From contig CAKQKQ010000074.1 of NCBI GenBank assembly GCA_934249265.1, positions 1 to 8,821 on the forward strand: a stretch of 8,821 nucleotides of DNA, read 5' to 3'. Source of the stretch: an uncultured Clostridia bacterium (GTDB taxonomy: Bacteria > Bacillota > Clostridia > Christensenellales > Borkfalkiaceae). This document shows positions 1 through 4,971 of the stretch, in pieces (the first letter of the stretch is position 1; each line of letters opens with the position of its first letter). The notes under the pieces were generated by a model, which ran no database searches, was not told where the DNA came from, and worked only from the letters and a program-made list of their open reading frames with translations. The translations under genes were made by a program, and so were the position numbers.

Positions 1-77
1 ACGAAGTGATTTCATTTCACATCAGTGGAATTTATCCCGTCCGCAAGGACGGATTTAACTGAAAAAGCCTTAAGATT
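1..77. repeat. 77-base direct repeat, copy 1 (cut by the window edge)
   Basis: This stretch is identical over 77 bases to 249-325. It begins at the window edge, so the true repeat may extend further left. It contains three small inverted repeats also present in copy 2: the partial GTGAT arm at the left edge, an imperfect TTCAC/GTGGAA hairpin, and the perfect hairpin CCGTCC-GCAA-GGACGG (37-52). Its last 16 bases match the left arm of the tRNA-Thr terminator (310-325), but the right arm is missing here. A weaker AAAAGC/GCTTTT pairing could form instead. Identity is read directly; a mobile or duplication origin is inferred. Confidence 0.9.
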
Positions 78-141
78 ACAGCTTTTCAATCACCTCTTGT
101 TTATAATTATAACACAAATTACAATGAAAGACAATAACGAA

Positions 142-300
142 ATCACGCTTTGCTTGATGAAATTCAAACGAGTTTGAATGAAATCTTCGGCTTTGCCCAA
201 GATGAAATAAAATTCGTCCTTGTTTCCTTGCATAAGCAAGATTTCATCACGAAGTGATTTCATTTCACATCAGTGGAATTTATCCCGTCCGCAAGGACGG
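142..300. repeat. Mosaic of small hairpins joined by ATGAAAT/ATTTCAT linkers
   Basis: Successive short inverted repeats fill this stretch: ATCA..TGAT with a GC-TTT-GC tip (142-158), ATTCAAAC/GTTTGAAT (162-179), ATCTT..AAGAT with GGC-TTT-GCC (183-203), CTTGC-ATAA-GCAAG (227-240), ATCAC-GAA-GTGAT (246-258), imperfect TTCAC/GTGGAA, and CCGTCC-GCAA-GGACGG (285-300). Most are separated by ATGAAAT or its reverse complement ATTTCAT. No open reading frame or ribosome site is associated. The layout resembles small non-coding dispersed elements (REP or MITE-like), but I cannot assign a named family. The upstream stretch 78-141 is plain AT-rich sequence in which I see nothing. Confidence 0.7.
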
Positions 301-325
301 ATTTAACTGAAAAAGCCTTAAGATT
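249..325. repeat. 77-base direct repeat, copy 2
   Basis: Identical to 1-77. In this copy the terminal 16 bases pair with a following right arm to form the strong terminator at 309-347, so the repeat boundary falls exactly at the tip of that terminator's stem. Copy 2 is also fused to the hairpin mosaic on its left. Confidence 0.9.
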
Positions 326-347
326 GAAACAATCTTAAGGCTTTTTC
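309..347 (-). terminator. Intrinsic terminator after tRNA-Thr
   Basis: A perfect stem of about 17 bp (309-325 with 331-347) encloses the five-base loop GAAAC at 326-330. On the minus strand the stem ends in a T run and starts one base after the CCA end of the tRNA. The arms are A5/T5 at their ends, so the structure is symmetric and could also stop plus-strand transcription arriving from the left. Confidence 0.85.
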
Positions 348-423
348 TGGAGCTACTGACGGGATTTGAACCCGTGGCCTCGTCCTTACCAAGGACGTGC
401 TCTACCTACTGAGCCACAGCAGC
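348..423 (-). tRNA. tRNA-Thr, anticodon GGT
   Basis: Read on the minus strand, this forms a full 76-nt cloverleaf. The acceptor stem is GCTGCTG with CAGTAGC (one G-U pair), the D arm is GCTC/GAGC, the anticodon stem is CGTCC/GGACG with loop TTGGTAA (anticodon GGT, reading ACC and ACT), and the T arm is ACGGG-TTCAAAT-CCCGT. The discriminator is T and CCA is encoded. It lies 48 bases after the holA stop with no clear promoter in the gap, so it is probably transcribed from the comEC-holA promoter and released by RNA processing. The gap holds only a weak hairpin (431-437 with 452-458) lacking a minus-strand T run. Confidence 0.97.
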
Positions 424-471
424 ATTTGTTCCGTCGAAATTAAACTTTTTGTCGACGGCTTTATATTTAAT

Positions 472-1446
472 TTATTCTTGCGCGATAGCGGTAAATATAC
501 TGTTCCACATTGCGCTGTCTACGGCTGTATCTCCGCTTTTAAACGAGCGGTCATAAAACGTAAACGTTTCAACTATATGCTTTAATCTTTTCGGCGTAAA
601 AAGTTTTGACTGTTGCTTAATTTTCGTAACGGCATACTCTTTAATGCCCAAGTTTTGCGCGAGGTCGGCACTACTTAAATTTGAAATACTGCAAAACAAC
701 AACCTTCTGAAATGGTTGTACACCGCAACGAAAAGTCGCTGTTTGTCGGTGTTTTTGTCAAGCATGTCCAAAATCCCCTCGTACGCGCTTTCTCGTTTGC
801 CTTTGGCGATGTTTTCCACCACTTCGTAAATTTGAAAGTCGGCGTCTTTGGTGACGATCGTTTTTATATCGTCCTCGGTGATTTCGCCTTTACCGTCGCA
901 ATAAGAGATAAGTTTTTGCGTTTCGCCGCTGATTTTTGTCATATCGCCTTGGCAATAATCCGACAATAGTTCGCACGCATTGACTTTTATGCTTAAACCG
1001 CTTGCTTTAGCGGTGCTTTTTACCCATAAATTAATTAAATCTATATCGCCTTTATTGCAGTCTACAAAAGTGACGAATTTGCCCTTTTTAAGCACGTCGT
1101 TTTTAGTGGAATTGGCAATAATAAGTATAGAATCGGCGCAAGGATTATCCAAATATTTAATAATTTTAGACGATTTCGCTTCTGCCGCCGTCGGGTAATA
1201 GTCCCTTATAAGCACGATGCGTTTAGGACTTAAAAAAGGATAAGAATTAAGTGCCATTATGATTTCGTCGGTTTTAGAATTAACTTCGCCGCCGTCGTAT
1301 TGCACGTAATTCAATTCGGGGTTGTCGAGATATTTGTCTTTGATGAGCGCAACCGCCCTCTCCTGCAAAAACGAATCGTCGCCTTCGACGAGATATATCG
1401 GGTCGCACGATGCGATAAGACTTTTTTTGAGTTGCTGAAACCTCAA
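472..1446 (-). CDS. holA: DNA polymerase III subunit delta
   Basis: This 324-residue protein matches HolA, the clamp-loader subunit that opens the beta sliding clamp during chromosome replication. The N-terminal region has the family pattern PIYLVEGDDSFLQERAV (residues 16-32), followed by a degenerate AAA+ fold with YPFLSPKRIVLIRDY. The C-terminal third (PKRLKHIVETFTFYDRSFKSG) is the helical collar typical of the family. Length is normal to slightly short. The start codon is TTG: AGGAGG at 1455-1460 sits exactly 8 bases upstream and no better ATG is near. It follows comEC by 59 bases on the same strand, a common Firmicutes arrangement. The usual neighbour rpsT is not seen; a tRNA-Thr follows instead. 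Confidence 0.93.
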   Translation of the reverse strand: MRFQQLKKSLIASCDPIYLVEGDDSFLQERAVALIKDKYLDNPELNYVQYDGGEVNSKTDEIIMALNSYPFLSPKRIVLIRDYYPTAAEAKSSKIIKYLDNPCADSILIIANSTKNDVLKKGKFVTFVDCNKGDIDLINLWVKSTAKASGLSIKVNACELLSDYCQGDMTKISGETQKLISYCDGKGEITEDDIKTIVTKDADFQIYEVVENIAKGKRESAYEGILDMLDKNTDKQRLFVAVYNHFRRLLFCSISNLSSADLAQNLGIKEYAVTKIKQQSKLFTPKRLKHIVETFTFYDRSFKSGDTAVDSAMWNSIFTAIAQE

Positions 1447-1505
1447 CTTAAGCCCCTCCTTTCAATCGACTTTAATATTTTAACACATTTTTTTATAAAA
1501 AGCAA

Positions 1506-3002
1506 TCAAAATACAAGACACATTACAGAAGAAATTAAAAATATTGCGCCGAAAATACATTTTTTCTTTACCGAAAGGTTTATAAGGTCGCTCGCAGTGA
1601 AGAATGAAAGGTAATAAGCGAGTGCGAAATACAAGTTTGCCTTGATGCGAACGTAAAACACGGACAAATCTATCACGTTTAAAACATAGTTGATTATTTT
1701 TATCCCGAAACCGGGGATAACCAAGCAATACGACAAAAACGGGAATATAAAACTCAATGCGGTAATGGCAAACAGCATATAGAAAATTATGCTTACAACA
1801 GGTACGAGCAATAAATTAAACACTACGCCCACGACGCTTACCCTTCCGAACACCAACAAAGCGATCGGCAAAGTTGCCAAAGACGCGGAAAGGCTTAAAT
1901 TTACAGCCGAACTTATGGCTTTGCCGCCGAGTTTGTTTACTCTGCACAGCACGGGATACAATATCGCGATACCCACAACCGATACGAACGAAAGTTGAAA
2001 GCCCACGTCGAACAAATTGCCTATATCCAATAGCAAAATCACGGTCGCGCTTAAAGAAATGCTGCTTACAAAATCGTTTTTACCGCCGAAAGTGGAAAAC
2101 AGCATTGCCGTTATACACATAATAACCGCTCTTACAGACGACGGTCTAAACCCGCAAACGCCCGCATAAAATATCAAAATGCAAGAAATTATCGCAGTTT
2201 TTGCGTATCTGTTTTTATATTTACGCAAAAGTAAAGTCAACATTCCGCACAAAAATCCGATATGCAGACCCGAAACGGCGAAAATATGCGCTATGCCCGC
2301 AAACCGATAAACGCCTTTCACCTCGTCGGGCATAAAAGAACTGTCTCCGCAACAAAGCGCGTATGCAATGGGGAAAGCGTCGCTTTGCATATACTTTTTG
2401 AATTTTTTAAGAACTTGCAAAGACACGTAAGTCAGTGGACGAACTTCGTTGTCAACCACTTCGATATTTTGCACGCTTGTCAAATCGTAAGTAGGTCCGT
2501 CGACTATCGGCGCATTATTGATATAGCCGTTGCTTTTGATATCGACGAATTGCACGTAAGCGTAACCTTTTACTTTATCGCCTATTTGCAATTCTTCGGT
2601 ATCGCAAAAAGAAAGTTTTACTCCCTTAATTTTGTAATCGCGAGACAGTTCGGCGTCTTCGAGTTCGTATAAAAACGTACCGTTGTCCTCGATTTTAGAG
2701 CAAACGTATCCGCTGAAATTGTAATAATTGCTTTCGATATTGAAACTGTTGACCGTTTGTATTCTGCTATACAGCGAAAGCGCGCCGAACGCGAAAAATA
2801 TAAGACAAACGCAAATGCAAATTATGTTGCGCCTTTTGTTTTCGATATCCTTAATAAAAGCATAAACGCCGAAAGAAATTATCACTGCGGAAAACACGGC
2901 AAGCGCGGGTATGCTGTAATAAAAACAAACGTAAGTAAACACCGCGCCCGAAATGAGAGACAAAGCGATAAACATTAATGGTCTGTAATTAAACAATTTC
3001 AT
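1506..3002 (-). CDS. comEC: ComEC/Rec2-type DNA uptake channel protein, lacking the metallo-beta-lactamase domain
   Basis: This 498-residue membrane protein carries the ComEC competence signature: HIFAVSGLHIGF (about 239-250), GFRPSSVRA (284-292) and DVGFQLSF (332-339). Two or three N-terminal membrane segments (about 7-80) precede a soluble OB-like region (about 90-185), and many hydrophobic segments follow to the C-terminus. ComEC normally moves single-stranded DNA across the membrane during transformation. Typical ComEC is about 700-800 residues and ends in a metallo-beta-lactamase-like domain; here the frame stops cleanly after the membrane part. The ATG at 3000-3002 is chosen because AGGGGG (3009-3014) lies 6 bases upstream; a TTG ten codons earlier would bury that site. 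Promoter at 3085-3113; holA follows. Confidence 0.9.
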   Translation of the reverse strand: MKLFNYRPLMFIALSLISGAVFTYVCFYYSIPALAVFSAVIISFGVYAFIKDIENKRRNIICICVCLIFFAFGALSLYSRIQTVNSFNIESNYYNFSGYVCSKIEDNGTFLYELEDAELSRDYKIKGVKLSFCDTEELQIGDKVKGYAYVQFVDIKSNGYINNAPIVDGPTYDLTSVQNIEVVDNEVRPLTYVSLQVLKKFKKYMQSDAFPIAYALCCGDSSFMPDEVKGVYRFAGIAHIFAVSGLHIGFLCGMLTLLLRKYKNRYAKTAIISCILIFYAGVCGFRPSSVRAVIMCITAMLFSTFGGKNDFVSSISLSATVILLLDIGNLFDVGFQLSFVSVVGIAILYPVLCRVNKLGGKAISSAVNLSLSASLATLPIALLVFGRVSVVGVVFNLLLVPVVSIIFYMLFAITALSFIFPFLSYCLVIPGFGIKIINYVLNVIDLSVFYVRIKANLYFALAYYLSFFTASDLINLSVKKKCIFGAIFLISSVMCLVF

Positions 3003-3084
3003 TTCGCTCCCCCTCTTTAGTGCTTTTGACAAATTTCGACGTTATTTTCAACGTTTTGACAAAATTTTTGCTACCCGATTATTG

Positions 3085-3113
3085 ATTTTACTCTCATAGG
3101 AATAAATTGTCAA
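3085..3113 (-). promoter_or_regulatory. Sigma-A-type promoter for comEC-holA
   Basis: On the minus strand there is TTGACA (3108-3113), a 17-base spacer, and TAAAAT (3085-3090). Transcription would start near 3078, giving a leader of about 75 nt before the comEC ATG. That leader contains the sequence TTTTGACAAA (plus-strand sense) twice, 30 bases apart, of unknown meaning. Confidence 0.75.
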
Positions 3114-3142
3114 TATTTTTATAAATTTCTTTATTTAATTAA

Positions 3143-3171
3143 TTGTTTTTTATTTAATACTTTGTTATACT
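3143..3171 (+). promoter_or_regulatory. Extended -10 promoter for the 6S-like RNA
   Basis: TTGTTT (3143-3148), a 17-base spacer, and TATACT (3166-3171), preceded by TG at 3163-3164 as in extended -10 promoters. The predicted start near 3178 coincides with the first base of the RNA's closing stem, which supports both calls. Confidence 0.75.
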
Positions 3172-3177
3172 AAAAGT

Positions 3178-3378
3178 AGCCTGCAGTGTTCGAGGCGGAG
3201 TTTGAAGGTAATCCACGAAACTTATTAGGGAGTTCGGAGTCCGGCGCAATATGCAAAGCCTGTGGACGTGTCTATTGAGCAGTCCTATATTTCAGGAAGT
3301 CAGAGGTGCGCGGCAGAACACCCACCTGCTATGAAAGCGGGTTAATTTATGCTCCGTACGGCACACGCGGGTTTTTTT
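3178..3378 (+). ncRNA. ssrS: Probable 6S RNA
   Basis: A transcript of about 200 nt is bounded by a promoter and a T-run. Its ends pair: CCTGC(A)GTGT at 3180-3189 with ACACGCGGG at 3363-3371, followed by seven Ts. A second helix pairs CGGAG (3196-3200) with CTCCG (3352-3356). A local hairpin CCTGC/GCGGG (3325-3329 with 3337-3341) lies on the 3' side, and GTCC..GGAC pairing occurs near the apex. This long rod with an open centre and a 3'-side hairpin is the 6S RNA plan, and stretches such as GTGTTCG and CACCCACCTGC resemble 6S sequences I know. 6S RNA binds the housekeeping RNA polymerase as a promoter mimic and adjusts transcription with growth phase. No covariance search was possible, so another structured RNA cannot be excluded. 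Confidence 0.75.
3363..3378 (+). terminator. 3' end of the 6S-like RNA
   Basis: The 3' arm of the closing stem (ACACGCGGG) runs directly into seven Ts and, after one G, another seven. Termination here would use the closing stem or the 3325-3341 hairpin. Confidence 0.55.
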
Positions 3379-3713
3379 GTTTTTTTGCGCTTTTGTTTCG
3401 CAATTTTTGCAATTTTTATTTGCAATTTTTACAATTGCTTTTGCTATTTATAATTGTTGCGTTTTTGCAATTGCTTTTCACTTTTTGCGATTTGCGCTTT
3501 TCTTTTATTTGTTTTGCGCTTTTTGTTTAAACGTTTTTGGACGGCATTTACTTAAATGCGCTTTTATTTTAGCGATTTTCACATTAAAAAGCGGCGTTTT
3601 TAGTGGCGGCAATAGTGTTTTTATGCGGCAAAACAAATATATTTTTATAAATCGACGTAATTTTAGTTGCAAAGTTTTACAAAATATGATAATATTTATA
3701 AGTAAATAAAAAC
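3379..3713 (+). other. Gene-free T-rich low-complexity tract
   Basis: There is no gene here. The first about 160 bases are extremely T-rich on the plus strand and built from degenerate units such as TTTTTGCAATT, GCAATTTTTA and TTTTGCGC. Frames that stay open here encode only Phe/Leu/Cys-rich strings with no ribosome site and starting inside the preceding terminator, so I do not call a protein. From about 3540 the sequence becomes ordinary AT-rich DNA leading into the tRNA-Glu promoter. Confidence 0.7.
3667..3695 (+). promoter_or_regulatory. Promoter for tRNA-Glu
   Basis: TTGCAA (3667-3672), a 17-base spacer and TAATAT (3690-3695) with TG one base upstream of it (3687-3688). The start would fall near 3702, about 12 bases before the mature tRNA. 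GATAAT at 3688-3693 is an alternative -10 with a shorter spacer. Confidence 0.6.
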
Positions 3714-3788
3714 GGCCTCATGGTCAAGCGGTTAAGACGTTGCCCTCTCACGGCAAAATCTGCGGTTCGATTCCGCATGGGGCTACCA
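3714..3788 (+). tRNA. tRNA-Glu, anticodon CTC
   Basis: A 75-nt cloverleaf. The acceptor stem pairs GGCCTCA with TGGGGCT (two G-U pairs), the D arm is GTC-AAGCGGTTAA-GAC, the anticodon stem is TTGCC/GGCAA with loop CTCTCAC (anticodon CTC, reading GAG), and the T arm is TGCGG-TTCGATT-CCGCA. The discriminator is A and CCA is encoded. The D arm and anticodon region match Firmicutes tRNA-Glu closely. CTC is the secondary Glu isoacceptor; the essential TTC version must lie elsewhere. It stands alone with its own promoter and terminator. Confidence 0.97.
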
Positions 3789-3790
3789 TT

Positions 3791-3822
3791 CCCGAGACAA
3801 TTTGTCTCGGGTTTTTATTTTT
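3791..3822 (+). terminator. Intrinsic terminator after tRNA-Glu
   Basis: CCCGAGACA (3791-3799) pairs with TGTCTCGGG (3803-3811) around a three-base loop, followed by TTTTTATTTTTT. It begins two bases after the tRNA CCA. Confidence 0.92.
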
Positions 3823-3969
3823 TACAAACAAAACATACCTTTATGTTGCGATAAAATGTAAATTGTGTATTTCGTTTTTGCAGCAATGTGACAGTAGCAA
3901 AATTTATAAAAGTTTTATTGTGAAAAACATAGGTATAAAGTGATATTTTAAGGAAAAACGAAAAAAGTA
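3823..3969 (+). other. AT-rich spacer, no gene seen
   Basis: Very AT-rich sequence between the tRNA-Glu terminator and the rubrerythrin promoter. I see no frame with a ribosome site, no strong hairpin and no repeat. Together with the rubrerythrin leader it forms a gene-free stretch of almost 400 bases. Confidence 0.6.
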
Positions 3970-3997
3970 TTGACTTTTTCTTTATTTTATTTATAAT
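3970..3997 (+). promoter_or_regulatory. Promoter for rubrerythrin, with a possible operator over the -10
   Basis: TTGACT (3970-3975), a 16-base spacer and a perfect TATAAT (3992-3997) form a strong sigma-A-type promoter, with transcription starting near 4004. The -10 lies in the inverted repeat TTATAAT-TAAT-ATTATAA (3991-4008). Its half-sites equal those of the PerR peroxide-sensor box, but PerR boxes separate them by one base and here the gap is four, so the operator reading is tentative. The start codon is over 210 bases downstream. Confidence 0.7.
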
Positions 3998-4017
3998 TAA
4001 TATTATAATATATATAA

Positions 4018-4125
4018 ACGAATAAAAACACGGCGCAAGCATTTTAAAACGTTGCGCGGGTAATTTAAAATCCTTTATCTTCAACGAATAAAAACGTTGC
4101 GCGGGCATTTAAAACGCTTTATCGG
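4018..4125 (+). repeat. Imperfect tandem repeats in the rubrerythrin leader
   Basis: ACGAATAAAAAC occurs at 4018-4029 and 4084-4095. AAAACGTTGCGCGGG occurs at 4046-4060 and 4091-4105, each followed by a similar ATTTAAAA..CTTTATC stretch. A diverged unit GGCGCAAGCATTTTAAAACG lies at 4032-4051. Together these make about three overlapping, partly degenerate copies. GCGCAA (from 4034) can pair with TTGCGC (4052-4057), and CAACG (4082-4086) with CGTTG (4095-4099), so the transcript may form alternative hairpins. The GC-rich cores stand out in very AT-rich surroundings. Confidence 0.75.
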
Positions 4126-4139
4126 TATTTTATTTTATC

Positions 4140-4171
4140 CCGAAATTTACCAACAAAATTGCGGTAAACGG
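4140..4171 (+). other. Hairpin in the rubrerythrin 5' leader
   Basis: CCG + TTTACC (4140-4151) pair with GGTAAA + CGG (4163-4171), with a three-base AAA bulge and an 11-base loop. There is no T run, so this is not an intrinsic terminator. It ends about 48 bases before the start codon and may be a leader structure. Confidence 0.4.
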
Positions 4172-4219
4172 CTTGTTTTTATCGTTTAAATTATTAAATA
4201 TCAACAAAAAGGTGAAATT

Positions 4220-4864
4220 ATGAAAACTTATAAGTGTAAAGTATGCGGAAAGATTTTTACCGTTCAAGGCAACGAAGAACCCGTTTGCCCCGTTTGCAAA
4301 CAAAAAGGCGATAAATTGGAATTACTTGCCAACAAATATGCCGGCACGCAAACCGAAAAGAACCTCGCCGCAGCCTTTGCAGGCGAATCTCAAGCGAGAA
4401 ATAAATATACATACTTCGCTTCTACCGCTAAAAAAGAAGGATACGAGCAAATCGCTTCGTTGTTCCTTAAAACTGCCGACAACGAAAAAGAACACGCTAA
4501 AATGTGGTTTAAAGAACTTAACGGCATAGGCAGCACCGCAGAAAACCTCGGCGCGGCTGCAACGGGCGAAAATTACGAATGGACGGATATGTACGAAGGT
4601 TTTGCAAAGACGGCTGAAGAAGAAGGCTTCCCCGAACTTGCAGAAAAATTCCGCCTTGTAGGCGCAATTGAAAAAGAACACGAAGAGCGTTATCGCGCGC
4701 TTTTGAAAAACGTTGAGACGGCTCAAGTATTTGAAAAGAGCGAAGTTAAAGTTTGGGAATGCAGAAACTGCGGACATATCGTGGTCGGCACTAAAGCACC
4801 CGAAGTTTGCCCCGTTTGCGCTCATCCGCAAAGTTATTTTGAAGTAAACGCTAAAAATTATTAA
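4220..4864 (+). CDS. Rubrerythrin with rubredoxin-like modules at both ends
   Basis: A 214-residue non-haem iron protein that, in this family, reduces hydrogen peroxide to water in the cytoplasm of anaerobes. Residues 1-30 form a short CxxC..CxxC metal knuckle (C6, C9, C23, C26). Residues 45-165 are the ferritin-like four-helix bundle with di-iron ligands: E56 in GESQAR, E89-x-x-H92, probably E126 and a Glu in 133-135, and E151-x-x-H154. Residues 178-214 are a C-terminal rubredoxin domain (C181, C184, C197, C200). Classical rubrerythrin has only the C-terminal rubredoxin and so-called reverse forms only the N-terminal one; this protein has both. The ATG is set by AAAGGTG five bases upstream. 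It is monocistronic, with its own promoter, long leader and terminator. Confidence 0.95.
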   Translation: MKTYKCKVCGKIFTVQGNEEPVCPVCKQKGDKLELLANKYAGTQTEKNLAAAFAGESQARNKYTYFASTAKKEGYEQIASLFLKTADNEKEHAKMWFKELNGIGSTAENLGAAATGENYEWTDMYEGFAKTAEEEGFPELAEKFRLVGAIEKEHEERYRALLKNVETAQVFEKSEVKVWECRNCGHIVVGTKAPEVCPVCAHPQSYFEVNAKNY

Positions 4865-4879
4865 TTTAATAAAAATTTA

Positions 4880-4910
4880 AGACGTCGCTAAATCGCGACG
4901 TCTTTTTTTT
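4880..4910 (+). terminator. Intrinsic terminator after rubrerythrin
   Basis: AGACGTCGC (4880-4888) pairs with GCGACGTCT (4895-4903) around a six-base loop, followed by a run of eight Ts (4903-4910). On the minus strand the hairpin is followed by TTAAATTTTTATT, so it may also weakly end the converging acyltransferase transcript. Confidence 0.92.
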
Positions 4911-4971
4911 GCATTTTTTGCTTAATTTGTCTGTCTTTTTACGTTATGCCGTGAAATTAAATACCATAAAA

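Noticed and set aside
1..325. Possible CRISPR array
   Set aside because: Only two long exact copies 171 bases apart plus unequal hairpins; no regular repeat-spacer pattern and no cas genes.
431..458. Terminator between holA and tRNA-Thr
   Set aside because: A 7-bp stem exists but its loop is 14 bases and no T run follows on the minus strand, so it is unlikely to stop transcription.
3003..3032. Earlier TTG start for comEC adding ten residues
   Set aside because: The AGGGGG ribosome site would lie inside the coding region and the added SKALKRGSE stretch is merely its translation; the ATG at 3000-3002 has correct spacing.
3377..3709. Plus-strand open frame encoding a Phe/Leu/Cys-rich 110-residue string
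   Set aside because: It starts inside the T-run ending the 6S-like RNA, has no ribosome site, and its composition follows from T-rich low-complexity DNA.
3740..3943. Plus-strand 67-residue open frame
   Set aside because: It begins inside tRNA-Glu and runs through its terminator.
3815..4108. Minus-strand 97-residue open frame with two PAQRF motifs
   Set aside because: The repeated motif is the reverse reading of the leader DNA repeats, and the remainder is AT-driven Ile/Lys/Phe; no ribosome site.
4322..4831. Minus-strand 169-residue open frame opposite rubrerythrin
   Set aside because: It is antisense to a clearly conserved di-iron protein and rich in Phe and Cys from the opposing codons; no start signal.
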